Positions 16,001-25,404 of a stretch of DNA of 49,929 bases are shown here, one piece after another; the stretch's first letter is position 1, and the number at the start of each line of letters is the position of its first letter. A program made the translations under genes and the position numbers. The notes beneath the pieces are model-generated. The model was not told the DNA's origin. It saw only the letters and a program-made list of their open reading frames with translations, and searched no databases. Origin of the DNA: Pseudomonadota bacterium (GTDB lineage Bacteria > Desulfobacterota > Desulfovibrionia > Desulfovibrionales > Desulfovibrionaceae); contig JAEZYD010000055.1 in assembly GCA_023419375.1 (NCBI GenBank), positions 1 through 49,929 on the forward strand, in the 5' to 3' direction.

Positions 16001-17182
16001 TTACGCGCCCACTTGGGCGATAAAGCACTTCAGATAGGCCGTTTCGGGCATGGCGGCGTGGATGGGATGATCCGGCCCCTGGCCCCCGGCAAAAAGAATA
16101 CGGGCATGCAGTTTGCGCTTGGCGGCGGCCTGCGTCAAGCAAGCGCGCAAAGACTGCGTTTCAAGATGGTGCGAACAGGACGAGGTGGCAAGTATGCCCC
16201 CCGGCGCGAGCAATTGCACCGCCAGATCATTGGCCTGCTTGTATGCCGCCAGCCCGAGGGCCGCGTCCTTGCGGCGCTTGATGAAGGCCGGGGGATCAAG
16301 GCTGATGGCCTGAAAGCGTCGGCCCTCGTCGCGCATCTGGCGCAGCAGGTCAAAGGCATCGCCGCACAGGGTCTGGGCTTCGCAGCCGGGGGCGTTGGCC
16401 CTGGCGTTTTCTTCCGCCAGGGCGAGCGCCTGGGCCGAGGCGTCCACAAAGGTGACGGAGCGCGCGCCCGCAGCCGCTGCGGTAACGCCAAACCCGCCAA
16501 CATAGCTGAAAATATCCAGCACATCGGCATCCTTGGCATAGCGCGCCAGTTCCGCCCTGTTGGGGCGCTGGTCGTAAAACCAGCCGGTTTTCTGACCAGT
16601 GGCGCAGGGCGCGAAAAAGCGGCAGCCGTTTTCCGGCACTTCCAGCCTTTCGGGCAACTGGCCTTCGCTCTCTTGCTCGCGGGAGAGGTTTTCAAGCCCG
16701 CGCGCGGCAAGGTCGTTGGCCCAGAGAATGGACGTGGGGTGCAGCAGCGTGTGCAGGGCGGCTGTGAGCGCTTCGCGCCGCTGCTCCATGCCCGCAGTGG
16801 TGACTTGCACGGTCAGGTGGTCGCCGTAACGGTCAATGACCAGACCCGGCAGAAAATCGCCCTCGCCGTGGCAAAGCCGATACCAGGGGCCGGGGTAGAG
16901 GCGCTGACGCAGGGCCAGGGCTGATTCCAGCCTTTGGGCCAGCAGGGCCTCGTCCAGATCCACATCGGGCTTGCGGCTGTGCAGGCGGGCGCAGATAAGC
17001 GAAGCCGAGTTGACGCACACGCTGCCAAGGGGCGCGCCGCGCCAGTCGCACAGGGTTGCGGCTTCGCCGGGGGCAAAGTCGGTGAGCGGGCTTTGTTTTA
17101 CGTCCACCTCATTGGCGAAAATCCAGAGGTGCCCGGCGCGCAGACGCCGATCTTCATTTTTTTTGAGACAGAGTTTGCGCAT
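16001..17182 (-). CDS. rlmI: RlmI-type 23S rRNA (cytosine-5-)-methyltransferase
   Basis: A 393-aa SAM-dependent RNA methyltransferase with the RlmI layout. An N-terminal PUA domain (LKKNEDRRLRAGHLWIFANEV) leads to an EEHGD-like linker (GEGDFLPGLVIDRYGD, then TGQKTGWFYDQRPNR). The Rossmann methyltransferase core follows with VLDIFSYVGGFGVTAAAAGA, DPPAF (motif IV) and SSCSHHL (the catalytic-Cys region). It is close in length and motif order to E. coli RlmI (396 aa), which makes m5C1962. ATG 17182 lies 3 bp past the upstream gene's stop codon, whose last codons supply GGGAAAG as ribosome site, so translation is coupled. Confidence 0.9.
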   Translation of the reverse strand: MRKLCLKKNEDRRLRAGHLWIFANEVDVKQSPLTDFAPGEAATLCDWRGAPLGSVCVNSASLICARLHSRKPDVDLDEALLAQRLESALALRQRLYPGPWYRLCHGEGDFLPGLVIDRYGDHLTVQVTTAGMEQRREALTAALHTLLHPTSILWANDLAARGLENLSREQESEGQLPERLEVPENGCRFFAPCATGQKTGWFYDQRPNRAELARYAKDADVLDIFSYVGGFGVTAAAAGARSVTFVDASAQALALAEENARANAPGCEAQTLCGDAFDLLRQMRDEGRRFQAISLDPPAFIKRRKDAALGLAAYKQANDLAVQLLAPGGILATSSCSHHLETQSLRACLTQAAAKRKLHARILFAGGQGPDHPIHAAMPETAYLKCFIAQVGA

Positions 17183-17185
17183 ATG

Positions 17186-18736
17186 TTACTTTCCCGCTGC
17201 TTCGGCGGGGGCGGATGTTGTGGCTGTTTGCGCCGCAAGGGCGTTGATCTGTTCTTCCAGGGTCTTCTGGCCGGGAACTGCGGTGCAGGTAAACAGCGCG
17301 CCGGGGTCGTTCAGAGCGGCCAGTATTTGCAGAATACCTATGCGCTGGCCTTTGGCGCTGGCGGCTTCAAGCTGGCCTGGGCGCTGCACAAAGGTCAGCA
17401 AGGCCTGACGGATGGCGTTGTTCTGCGGGGTGGGGGCGAGCTCTAGCCCCTTGTCCAGGGTTTGGTGCAGGGCCGTGGCCGCTGCGCGCCCGTCGTGGGA
17501 AAGATTGAGGCCAACCCAGGCCAGCGCGCCGTGATCCTTCACGGCAAGGCGCAGATCGCTGAAGCTTTGCATCAGCAGGGCCTGCTCGCTGGTGCTGATG
17601 ATTCCGGCATCGTACAGGGTGAACGAACAGTCCACGTCCGCGAGGCCTTCGGCCTTGATGGACATGGTTTTTTTGTGCGAGGCGGTGCTCAGGGCAAGGC
17701 TTTCAAAGGTCATGTTGGCCTTGAGCGCGGGCATGGCAAGGCCGGATGCCTCTTCAAGCAGGCTTTTGGAGGCCGCAAGATCGCGGATAAAGCTGGTTGT
17801 GTGGCGCGGCGAGTTGGAAAGCCAGTCAAAACCCACGCTGCCGACAGTCACGCTGCCGTTTTCCACGGCAAAGGTCATGCCCGAGGCGCGCACCTGCCGC
17901 ACAAGGGGCGGGTCGGCTGCCAGGATTTCTTCCACAACCGGGCCAAGGGCCTTAACGGCTGCGTCCATGTCGCTTTCGCTCATGGCGGCTGCGTCCATAA
18001 GGCGGTGCAGCAGACCCAGCTCCGGCAGGGTGAGGCCGTTGGCTTCAAAGCTCGCCATGCGCATGCTCTCGTGCCCATCAAGGCGGCTCTGCATGTCTTC
18101 GATGCGCATATGCTCGACGGAAGCGCCGTCCCATCCCTTGATCAGCGATTCTTTAATGGTCAGCTGGGCCAGACCTTCCTTGCCGGGAAGGCTGACGCTC
18201 AGAAAAAAGCTGTGGGCCTTGTCCGCGCCCATGAGGTATGTGGCGGCCAGCGCGTCAATGGGGGCGCCGTCAAGAAAACGGGCCACAAGCTCGCTCTGGC
18301 TGCGCAGTTCGTCAATTTCTTCGCGCTGCACCGAGCCTCGGGCCTCGGGCGTGCGCAGGGCCAGATTGCGCAGCACGATGTTTTCGGCCACGGGCATCAT
18401 GCCCACATCTTTCAGCACCATGGGCCGCAAGGGGGTGTAGGCCAGCAGCATGCGCATGGGAATGCGGAGCGAAACCTCCGCCACCTCATACGCAAGAGGC
18501 CCCTGGGGCGTTTCACCGCGCAGGCGCAGGCCGTACAGGGTCAGGGTGCGCGACAGGGGCGAAAATTCCACCCTGTCCACAGCGGCCTGCGTGGATATGC
18601 CGTCGCCGGAGATGCCGATGCTCTGGATGCCCCTCTGTACCTGCCCCTCCACCAGAGGACTCAGGCCGAAAAACAAACCCAGAAAACCCGCCGCGATCAA
18701 AATAACCACGGCGGCTGGCAAATATGCTTTTTTCAT
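17186..18736 (-). CDS. Membrane-anchored or exported protein of unknown function, 516 aa
   Basis: The N-terminus is a signal anchor or signal peptide (MKKAYLPAAVVILIAAGFLGLFFGLS). The rest is soluble and probably periplasmic, with alternating polar and hydrophobic stretches. The early part (VDRVEFSPLSRTLTLYGLRLRGE) resembles the start of AsmA/DUF748-type periplasmic proteins, but I would not assign that family. There are no catalytic motifs and only two cysteines. It has GGAG 8 nt before ATG 18736, is coupled to rlmI downstream, and lies 125 bp after nadB. That intergenic gap holds nothing I can name. Confidence 0.75.
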   Translation of the reverse strand: MKKAYLPAAVVILIAAGFLGLFFGLSPLVEGQVQRGIQSIGISGDGISTQAAVDRVEFSPLSRTLTLYGLRLRGETPQGPLAYEVAEVSLRIPMRMLLAYTPLRPMVLKDVGMMPVAENIVLRNLALRTPEARGSVQREEIDELRSQSELVARFLDGAPIDALAATYLMGADKAHSFFLSVSLPGKEGLAQLTIKESLIKGWDGASVEHMRIEDMQSRLDGHESMRMASFEANGLTLPELGLLHRLMDAAAMSESDMDAAVKALGPVVEEILAADPPLVRQVRASGMTFAVENGSVTVGSVGFDWLSNSPRHTTSFIRDLAASKSLLEEASGLAMPALKANMTFESLALSTASHKKTMSIKAEGLADVDCSFTLYDAGIISTSEQALLMQSFSDLRLAVKDHGALAWVGLNLSHDGRAAATALHQTLDKGLELAPTPQNNAIRQALLTFVQRPGQLEAASAKGQRIGILQILAALNDPGALFTCTAVPGQKTLEEQINALAAQTATTSAPAEAAGK

Positions 18737-18860
18737 TCAGTTTTCTCCAGCTTCAAAACTTCAGCGGCCAGATCGCAGTGCGGGCATGCGCCGCGCACCG
18801 CATGTATTCAGCCGATTTTGCTAAAATGTGTTCAGGCAAGGGCCGTGGCCCACATGCACC

Positions 18861-20459
18861 TTAATCCACCCGGTGGTGGCAGCCAATACTTACCTTGTTG
18901 CGCAAGGCGGCCTGCGTGATGATGTACGAGGTCTGCGAGCCGTGGAAAAGATCCACCAGCCGCCGCGATATACGCGTGCGCTTGTAAAAGTCGTGGATAT
19001 GCCGCACAAGGTCGCGCATGTCTTCAAAGGCGCGGCGCAGGCGCGCCTCTGTGCGGGCAATGCCCACATAATTCCACATGGTATTGCGGATGTTTGCCCA
19101 GTCCTGGGCCACCAGGGCCGGGTCGTCCCTGCGTTCGTCGCCTTCGTGTTTCCAGTCGGGGATGGCGGCTGCAAGAGCCTTGGGCAGGCCGCTTTCGGCC
19201 ACCACGCGGTGGGCCAGATCCTTGCCGCTGCTTACGCCCCATACCAATGCCTCAAGCAGGGAGGTGCTGGCAAGACGGTTGGCCCCATGCAGGCCAGTGC
19301 AGGCGCATTCGCCGATGGCGTAGAGCCCGTGCAGCGAGGTGCGGCCATGCACGTCGGTGAGCACGCCGCCGCAGAAATAGTGGGCGGCAGGCACCACGGG
19401 GATGGGTTCCTTGAGGATATCGACGCCAGCCTCGCGGCATTTTTCGTATACGGTTGGAAAGCGCGTGGGCACGTCCTGCTCCACGCCGCTCACGTCCAGA
19501 TACAGGCAGGGCGCGCCGGTGTGCAGCATTTCGTCCATCATGGCCTGGGCCACCACGTCACGCGGGGCCAGATCGCCCCTGGGGTCGTGATCAAGCATGA
19601 AGGCGCGGCCCTTGCTGTCAAGCAGGCGCGCGCCCTCGCCGCGCATGGCCTCGGTGATGAGCGAGCGGCGGTTGCTGCGTTCTTCGTACAGCGCGGTTGG
19701 GTGAAACTGCATGAACTCGAGGTTGGCAAGGTCAACGCCAGCGCGAAAGGCCATGGACATGCCCGTGCCCACGCAGCCGGGGGCATTGGTGGAGTGCAGA
19801 AAGACCTGCCCCACGCCGCCGGTGGCAAGCACTGTCCAGTCCGCGAGGATGGTTTCCGTCTCGCCGGTTTCTTCATTGAGCACGTACGCGCCAAGGCAGC
19901 GGTTGCGTACCTCGTAGCGGTACTGCGAGGCCTTGGCGTGGTGGTGGCTGGTCAGAAGGTCGATGGCGGCGCAGCGGTGCAGCCGTGTGATGCGTGGGTG
20001 GGCCAGCACCTGGGCGGAGAGGCCTTCCATGATGGCCCGGCCAGAAAAGTCGGCGCAGTGCAGAATGCGCTGGGTGGAGTGCCCGCCCTCGCGCGTGAGG
20101 TTGAACGTGCCGTCCTCATTGCGGTCAAAGGGCACCTGGGCGCGCTTGATGAGCACCTCATCCACGCACTGCGGGCCTTGCGCGCACAGAAAACTGACGG
20201 CCTTGTTGTAATTATAATTGTGCCCTGCAACCAGAATGTCCTTTTCCAGAGCTGGCGCGTCCGAGGGATGTTCTGGCGTGGGAGTTGCCTGATAGATGAT
20301 GCCGCCCTGGGCAAGCTCGGAGTTGCCGTCAGCCAGCCTGTCTCCGGCGTTGAGCAGGAGAACTTCGCAGCCGGAATCGGCAAGGGTAAGTGCAGCGGTG
20401 CATCCGGCAACGCCCGAGCCGATGATCAGCACGGGCACATGGCGGCGAATAGAGTTCAC
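18861..20459 (-). CDS. nadB: L-aspartate oxidase
   Basis: A FAD enzyme that oxidises L-aspartate to iminoaspartate, the first step of de novo NAD synthesis; in anaerobes fumarate is the electron acceptor. Motifs: dinucleotide-binding VLIIGSGVAGCTAALTLAD, the family marker NSELAQGG, substrate-side HSTNAPGCVGTGMSMAFRAG and ATGGVGQ. From the GTG at 20459 the product is 532 aa. I prefer this start because GAGG lies 8 nt upstream and the next in-frame start is a TTG that overlaps nadA. It begins 10 bp after the nadA stop codon, and NadB passes unstable iminoaspartate directly to NadA. Confidence 0.95.
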   Translation of the reverse strand: MNSIRRHVPVLIIGSGVAGCTAALTLADSGCEVLLLNAGDRLADGNSELAQGGIIYQATPTPEHPSDAPALEKDILVAGHNYNYNKAVSFLCAQGPQCVDEVLIKRAQVPFDRNEDGTFNLTREGGHSTQRILHCADFSGRAIMEGLSAQVLAHPRITRLHRCAAIDLLTSHHHAKASQYRYEVRNRCLGAYVLNEETGETETILADWTVLATGGVGQVFLHSTNAPGCVGTGMSMAFRAGVDLANLEFMQFHPTALYEERSNRRSLITEAMRGEGARLLDSKGRAFMLDHDPRGDLAPRDVVAQAMMDEMLHTGAPCLYLDVSGVEQDVPTRFPTVYEKCREAGVDILKEPIPVVPAAHYFCGGVLTDVHGRTSLHGLYAIGECACTGLHGANRLASTSLLEALVWGVSSGKDLAHRVVAESGLPKALAAAIPDWKHEGDERRDDPALVAQDWANIRNTMWNYVGIARTEARLRRAFEDMRDLVRHIHDFYKRTRISRRLVDLFHGSQTSYIITQAALRNKVSIGCHHRVD

Positions 20460-20469
20460 GGCGCAAACC

Positions 20470-21516
20470 TCAGTTACCGCAGGCTTCAAGCATGCGGGTT
20501 AGGGAGAGACGGGCGGGGGGGCAGAGGTTCTCCTCAATGTGCAGAGGCGAGGCTGCTCCGGCGGCTACGCTTTGCAGCGTGGCCAGAAGCTTTTTTTCCG
20601 TAACCTTGGCCATGTTGCCGCAAATGGCATGGCCCAGCGGCAGAATGCGGCACTGGCCCGCATGGCGCTCGGCAAGACGGTACACAAGGTTGTTTTCCGT
20701 GCCGACAATAAGTGTCGTGCCTGGTTCTTCGGCGGCTACGCGGGCCGCCTCCTTGATAAGATAGGATGTGGAACCCGCGCCATCGCAGGCCTCAATGACT
20801 TCCTGCCTGCATTCGGGGTGGGCGATGACGCGGCAGCCGGGGTATTCGGCGCGGATGGCTTCCACATCATCGGGTTCAAAGCGTGCGTGGATGGCGCAAC
20901 AGCCGGGCCAGAGCAGCAGTTTGCGGTCAAGGGGCTGGGTTTCTGGCTGCACCAGCCCCGCAGCGCCCACGCGCAGCACATGGCGCTCATCCTGGCTGAT
21001 GCCCAACGTTTCGGCGGTATTGTTGCCCAGATGTCTGTCGGGCAGAAAGAGCACGCCGTCGCCCTGATCCAGCGCCCAGCGCAGCATGATTTTGGCATTG
21101 GCCGATGTGCAGACCGCGCCGCCAAATTCGCCCACCACGGCCTTGAGGGCCAGATCGGTATTGACATATGCCAGCGGAATGATCTTGCGGCCTGTGGCTG
21201 CGAGCTGCTCCAGCACCTTGCGGGCCAGGGGGGCCGGGGTCATGCGCGACATGAGGCAGTCTGCGTCCAGGCTGGGCAGGTGCACGCTCTGGCCGGGCTT
21301 TGCCAGCAGGGCGGCGGATTCACCCATAAAATAGACGCCGCAAAAAACAATGTGGGCCGCGTCAATGCCGGGAACGCGGCGGGCAAGCTCCAGTGAATCG
21401 CCGGTGATGTCGCAGTGGCGCACCACGTTGTCGTTCTGGTAGTGGTGGCCCATTATACATAGATTCGCGCCAAGCTGTTTTTTCAGGGATGCGATTGCAG
21501 CGCTTGTGTCTTGCAT
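20470..21516 (-). CDS. nadA: Quinolinate synthase A
   Basis: Condenses iminoaspartate with dihydroxyacetone phosphate to give quinolinate, using an oxygen-sensitive [4Fe-4S] cluster. The three cluster cysteines are visible as FCGVYFMGES, WPGCCAIHARF and HPECRQEV, in the usual order. Other markers are IMGHHYQNDNVVRHCDITGDSLELAR and the C-terminal GTENNLVYRLAERH. ATG 21516 (348 aa) has GAGGAA 6 nt upstream; the frame continues to 21585 without support. It follows nadC by 188 bp and precedes nadB by 10 bp on the same strand. Confidence 0.96.
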   Translation of the reverse strand: MQDTSAAIASLKKQLGANLCIMGHHYQNDNVVRHCDITGDSLELARRVPGIDAAHIVFCGVYFMGESAALLAKPGQSVHLPSLDADCLMSRMTPAPLARKVLEQLAATGRKIIPLAYVNTDLALKAVVGEFGGAVCTSANAKIMLRWALDQGDGVLFLPDRHLGNNTAETLGISQDERHVLRVGAAGLVQPETQPLDRKLLLWPGCCAIHARFEPDDVEAIRAEYPGCRVIAHPECRQEVIEACDGAGSTSYLIKEAARVAAEEPGTTLIVGTENNLVYRLAERHAGQCRILPLGHAICGNMAKVTEKKLLATLQSVAAGAASPLHIEENLCPPARLSLTRMLEACGN

Positions 21517-21704
21517 GTCAGGTTCCTCAGCAGGCAGTATGAAAAAAGAAGTGGCAAATGCGGAATTTTGTTCCGGTGATGTCACGGTGCTGTCGCAATG
21601 TCGCCGTATGGTTGCCGCCGTGGGTCAGCGTGTTGTTTCCACGGCTGGCGGTTTGCGGTGTGCGAAAGTATGGCAGCAGAACGCAGGCATGGCTGTTGCT
21701 GCGG

Positions 21705-22592
21705 CTACACTGCCAGCAGGGTCATGCTGAAATCTGCCGACACTGCGGAATGGGTCAGACGCCCCACAGAAATAAAATCGGGCCTGCGCGGTTCGGTGAG
21801 CGCAAGGGCGCGGATGGTATCCAGCCGCACGCCGCCGCTCACTTCCGTTTCGATGGAGCGGGGCACAAGGGCGAGAGCTTCGGAAAGGCGTTGGCCGTCC
21901 ATGTTGTCCATCATGATGCGGTCAGCCTTGGCGGCTACCGCTTCGCGCACGTGGTCAAGGGTGCGGCACTCCACCTCGATGGGCGGGCAGGGCGCGTAAT
22001 GCGCGCGCAGCCTGGCAACCGCCGCAGTGATGGAGCCCGCGGCGTCGATGTGGTTGTCTTTAAGCATGAGCATTTCGGTCAGGTTTTTGCGGTGGTTGTG
22101 CCCGCCGCCCGCCTGAACGGCGTATTTTTCGACCCAACGCAGACCGGGAGTGGTTTTGCGGGTATCGAGCAGACGCACGCCTGTGCCTTCCAGCTCGCGC
22201 ACATAGCGGGCTGTGAGGTTGGCAATGCCCGAAAGATGAGTGATGAAGTTCAGAATGACGCGTTCGGCCTTGAGCATGGCCGTGGATGGGGCCGTGATGT
22301 GCGCAACCTCTGTCATGGAAGGCACTGCGGCGGCTTCCCTAACCAGCGCGCGCCATGTAAATGGAGCGCCGAGGCTTTTGAAAACAGCGCCGATAACGGG
22401 CAGGCCCACAACCAGGGTGTCTTCTTTGGCGCGGATAACGGCGTTCATGGAGGATTCTGGAGCAAAAAGCCCCAGAGCGGTCATTTCAGGGCCGTCTTCC
22501 TCAAGAGCGAGATCGATGGATTTTTGGAGTAGCCGCTGACCTTCGGGAGAGAAATATGCGGCCCAGGGCGTGAACATTGCGCTTGTCCCCAT
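21705..22592 (-). CDS. nadC: Nicotinate-nucleotide pyrophosphorylase (quinolinate phosphoribosyltransferase)
   Basis: Makes nicotinate mononucleotide from quinolinate and PRPP, completing the three-step route encoded here. The 295-aa product has the QPRTase active-site series: LDTRKTTPGLRWVEKYAVQAGGGHNHR, MLKDNHI, IEVECRTLDHVREA, ADRIMMDNM and ETEVSGGV. I use ATG 22592; a GTG three codons upstream is an alternative, and neither has a clear Shine-Dalgarno. It is the first gene of nadC-nadA-nadB. The 188-bp gap to nadA is open on both strands but shows no recognisable gene or NrtR/NadR-type site. Confidence 0.94.
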   Translation of the reverse strand: MGTSAMFTPWAAYFSPEGQRLLQKSIDLALEEDGPEMTALGLFAPESSMNAVIRAKEDTLVVGLPVIGAVFKSLGAPFTWRALVREAAAVPSMTEVAHITAPSTAMLKAERVILNFITHLSGIANLTARYVRELEGTGVRLLDTRKTTPGLRWVEKYAVQAGGGHNHRKNLTEMLMLKDNHIDAAGSITAAVARLRAHYAPCPPIEVECRTLDHVREAVAAKADRIMMDNMDGQRLSEALALVPRSIETEVSGGVRLDTIRALALTEPRRPDFISVGRLTHSAVSADFSMTLLAV

Positions 22593-22601
22593 TTCTTGCA
22601 C

Positions 22602-22995
22602 GTGCTAAGTGGAAACTCGCCCGTCAGGGCGCGCGTTGCACACGCTGCAAGACTGTAAATATGGCCCGATTGCGGCGGTTGCCCAATACGGGTGTGGTGT
22701 AATAGATAGAATGCCCCGTGTTTCGCGTCAAGCTGCCGGGACTTCATGAGTTTTTTCACAAGCATGACGTGCTGGTGACAATCACGCGTTTTTTGCTTAA
22801 CAGTCTGCAGTGTTTTGCGGCTGGCTGCCGGGGATGGCAAAAATTTGCCCCGGATTGCCGTGCCGCCCACCGTGTGCGGGTTTTGGGGCTGCCACCGGCT
22901 GTTGACCGTGGCGGGGCTTTGCCGCTCCTTGTTGCAAGGTTGCGCCTTTGGCGCGACCGTTCCACTTCGGCTTCAGACTGGATTAAAGGCGCGCC
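22602..22995. other. Intergenic region between divergent nadC and mgtE
   Basis: This 394-bp region must hold promoters for both directions. A candidate plus-strand promoter is TTGCCC (22679) with TAGATA (22703) at 18-nt spacing. Hairpins occur at 22828-22853 (CCGGGG/CCCCGG with an inner GGCAAA/TTTGCC) and at about 22941-22962 (GGTTGCGCC/GGCGCGACC). I do not recognise an M-box (ykoK) magnesium riboswitch, although mgtE follows. Confidence 0.4.
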
Positions 22996-24447
22996 ATGGC
23001 AGATCAGCACAACGACAAATTCCGTACCGACCCTGCGGAACAGCCCGGCAGCGCGCAGCCCCCTGCAGCACATCCCCATCCTTCATCTGAAAAAGATACC
23101 CTGTCCCCGGGCGTGGCCTCTCTGCTGACTGCGGAGCGGCCCGATGCCCATGATGAAGATTTTGCCGCAGAATACGCCGATGCCGAGTTTGTGCATCCGG
23201 CTGACATGGCCGACCATCTTGAGAATCTGAGTCTCGAAAAGCAGGTCAGCACCCTGAGCCGCATGTCCAAGGAGGACGCCGCCGAGGCGTTGGCCGAACT
23301 GGACGAGAACATGGCCGTGGACGTGCTGGAAAATCTGGACGACGATGTAGCCGCCCAGATTATCGCCGAGATGTCGCCGGACGACGCCGCCGACGTGCTG
23401 GACGAACTGGACGAGGATCACCGCGACGCCCTGCTGGAAAAGCTCGACCGCGAAGATTCGGAAGAATTGCGCAACCTGCTCAATTTTGATCCGGATTCCG
23501 CGGGCGGTGTCATGAACACCGAGCTTATTCTGCTGGAAAAGAATTTTACGGCAGACGAAGCTATCGCCCATATCCGCAGCGAAATGGAAGACAAGGAAAG
23601 CCCCTACTACGCCTATGTGGTGGACGAGCATCAGGTGCTTGTGGGCGTGCTTTCGCTGCGCGACCTCATGCTGGCGCGGCCCGGCACCATCGTGGGCGAC
23701 GCGGTTTCGGGCCAGAGCGTTGTCAGCGTCACCTACGATACGGACGAGCGCGAAGTGGCAAGCCTGCTCTCGCACTACAATTTTATGGCCATGCCCGTTG
23801 TGGACAACGAGGGACATATCCTCGGCGTGGTCACCTATGACGACATCATGGACATCATGCACGAAGAAGCCAGCGCCGACATGCTGGGCATGGTGGGCGC
23901 CGACCCTGAAGAAAGCGTGGATACCCCCTGGCTTGAGAGTGTGCGCAAACGCCTGCCCTGGCTGTTTGTGAACATGATAAATTCAGCCCTGTCGGCCTCT
24001 GTGGTCTACATGTTCGAGGGGTCCATCGCTCAGATGGCCGTGCTGGCCGTGCTCATGCCCATGGTGGCCAATCAGGCGGGCAATACCGGGCAGCAGGCTC
24101 TGGCGGTGATGATCCGCCAGTTGGCCACAGACCGCTTTGACCAGAAAAAGGCATGGATGGCCGTGGTGCGCGAGGGCAAGATCGGCATTGTCACCGGCAT
24201 GGCCATGGCTGTGGTGGCCTTTTTCGCGGCATGGTGGTTCACGGGCCTGCCCATGGTGGGCGGCGTCATGGGCGGAGCGCTCATGTGCGACATGCTGTTG
24301 GGCGCTGTGGCGGGCGGCTCCATCCCGCTTATTTTTCGGGCGCTGGGGCGTGACCCCGCGCAGGCTTCAAGCATTTTTCTCACTACCATCACCGATGGCG
24401 CAGGCTTTTTTATCTTTTTGGGCCTGGCCTCTCTGTTCATTTTATAA
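22996..24447 (+). CDS. mgtE: MgtE magnesium transporter
   Basis: A Mg2+-gated channel in the inner membrane, 483 aa. A polar N-terminal extension (about 65 residues) precedes the MgtE_N superhelical domain with its acidic repeats (ENLDDDVAAQIIAEMSPDD, DELDEDHRDALLEKLD). A CBS pair follows (about residues 160-285; GVLSLRDLML, GVVTYDDIMDIMHEE), then a connecting helix and five TM segments. The pore-region sequence LMPMVANQAGNTGQQA and the C-terminal TTITDGAGFFIFLGLA are typical. Acidic residues in the cytosolic part bind Mg2+ and close the pore when Mg is plentiful. It runs toward the zinc-ribbon/regulator pair 33 bp downstream. Confidence 0.95.
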   Translation: MADQHNDKFRTDPAEQPGSAQPPAAHPHPSSEKDTLSPGVASLLTAERPDAHDEDFAAEYADAEFVHPADMADHLENLSLEKQVSTLSRMSKEDAAEALAELDENMAVDVLENLDDDVAAQIIAEMSPDDAADVLDELDEDHRDALLEKLDREDSEELRNLLNFDPDSAGGVMNTELILLEKNFTADEAIAHIRSEMEDKESPYYAYVVDEHQVLVGVLSLRDLMLARPGTIVGDAVSGQSVVSVTYDTDEREVASLLSHYNFMAMPVVDNEGHILGVVTYDDIMDIMHEEASADMLGMVGADPEESVDTPWLESVRKRLPWLFVNMINSALSASVVYMFEGSIAQMAVLAVLMPMVANQAGNTGQQALAVMIRQLATDRFDQKKAWMAVVREGKIGIVTGMAMAVVAFFAAWWFTGLPMVGGVMGGALMCDMLLGAVAGGSIPLIFRALGRDPAQASSIFLTTITDGAGFFIFLGLASLFIL

Positions 24448-24480
24448 AAAATTTGTCACCCTTGGTCTGTTTGAGGGATC

Positions 24481-24681
24481 ATGCCCCTGCAACGGCGCGG
24501 CTGTTACAGGGCAACCTTGCGTTGCCCCGTGTGCCGCATCATAGTCGCTGCGGCTTTCTTGCCGCGCGGGCAGGGCATGGAGGACTTCCGGCTTTGTCCC
24601 CATTGCCGGAATAGACGCCAACAGCCGCCACAGGGGAAGCGGGCCGAAACATCAGCTGCGAGAGCCGCAAAGCCGTGCTAA
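24481..24681 (+). CDS. Small zinc-ribbon protein, 66 aa
   Basis: The product has two CxxC knuckles, CPVC (15-18) and CPHC (39-42), separated by 20 residues, followed by a basic tail. This is the layout of a single zinc ribbon, so it probably binds Zn2+; the partner is unknown. GAGGG lies just before ATG 24481, and the stop codon shares a base with the ATG of the response regulator gene (TAATG). That coupling is the main reason to accept such a short gene. It could act with the regulator, or be a stand-alone nucleic-acid or protein adaptor. Confidence 0.55.
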   Translation: MPLQRRGCYRATLRCPVCRIIVAAAFLPRGQGMEDFRLCPHCRNRRQQPPQGKRAETSAARAAKPC

Positions 24682-25367
24682 TGGGTGATACTCCGGGCGA
24701 GGTCTGCCGCATTTTGCTGGTGGACGATCACAAGCTGCTTATGGAAGGCGTGCGCAGTCTGCTTGCGCCTTATGGGCATCTGCGCGTTGTGGGCATGGCC
24801 CAGAACGGGGGCGAGGCTGTGGCGCTGGCGGCATCCCTGCAACCGCACTTGCTGGTGCTTGACCTTGGCATGCCCGGCATGAACGGCCTTGAAACCGGGC
24901 GCGCCGTGCTTGAGGTGCGGCCCCAGACGCGAATTCTGGTCTATACCGGGCATGAGGATCAGCGCTGGCTGCCGGAGTTGATTGATCTGGGCATTATGGG
25001 GCATGTGCGCAAGTCTGAATCGCCCGGCGTGCTGCTGCGCGCCATTGAAAGTGTGCGCGCGGGCGAGATTTATCTGAGTTTTCCCGATCCTGGCGGGCGT
25101 GTGGCGGCCATGCTGCGTCAGCGGCGCGAGGCTGCCGATACGGCGAATGCCGATGCCGGGGCTGATCTGGGGGCGCTTTCGCCGCGTGAGAAAGAGATTT
25201 TTCGTTTGCTGGCTGACGGCATGAGCGTCAAGAGCATAGCCGCGGAGCTGTATATCAGCCCCAAGACTGTGGAAACCCACAAGTACAATCTGCTTACCAA
25301 GTTGCAGGCCGGGTCTGTGGGGGATTTGGTCAAGATTGCCATCCGGCACGGCCTTGTGAAGGTGTAG
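24681..25367 (+). CDS. NarL/FixJ-type response regulator
   Basis: A 228-aa transcription regulator. The receiver domain (about residues 9-125) has the acidic pair VDDH, phospho-accepting Asp61 in LVLDLGMPG, Thr in VYTGH and the conserved Lys in VRKSES. A C-terminal LuxR-type HTH (about 163-228) carries LSPREKEIFRLLADGMSVKSIAAELYISPKTVETHKYN (given in parts: LSPREKEIF, then SPKTVETH). No sensor kinase is adjacent, so it is an orphan regulator. It starts on an ATG overlapping the stop of the zinc-ribbon gene. The repeat-rich region begins about 35 bp after its stop. Confidence 0.93.
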   Translation: MGDTPGEVCRILLVDDHKLLMEGVRSLLAPYGHLRVVGMAQNGGEAVALAASLQPHLLVLDLGMPGMNGLETGRAVLEVRPQTRILVYTGHEDQRWLPELIDLGIMGHVRKSESPGVLLRAIESVRAGEIYLSFPDPGGRVAAMLRQRREAADTANADAGADLGALSPREKEIFRLLADGMSVKSIAAELYISPKTVETHKYNLLTKLQAGSVGDLVKIAIRHGLVKV

Positions 25368-25404
25368 GGAAAGGCAAACGTAGGGGTAGGGAAGAGTTTG
25401 GTGG

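Noticed and set aside
17462..20603. Plus-strand frames of 485 and 591 codons opposite the 516-aa protein and nadB
   Set aside because: Low-complexity Ala/Gly/His-rich translations typical of antisense frames in GC-rich genes, with recognised genes on the other strand.
22602..22995. M-box magnesium riboswitch ahead of mgtE
   Set aside because: Only short local hairpins are present, with no recognisable conserved M-box core.
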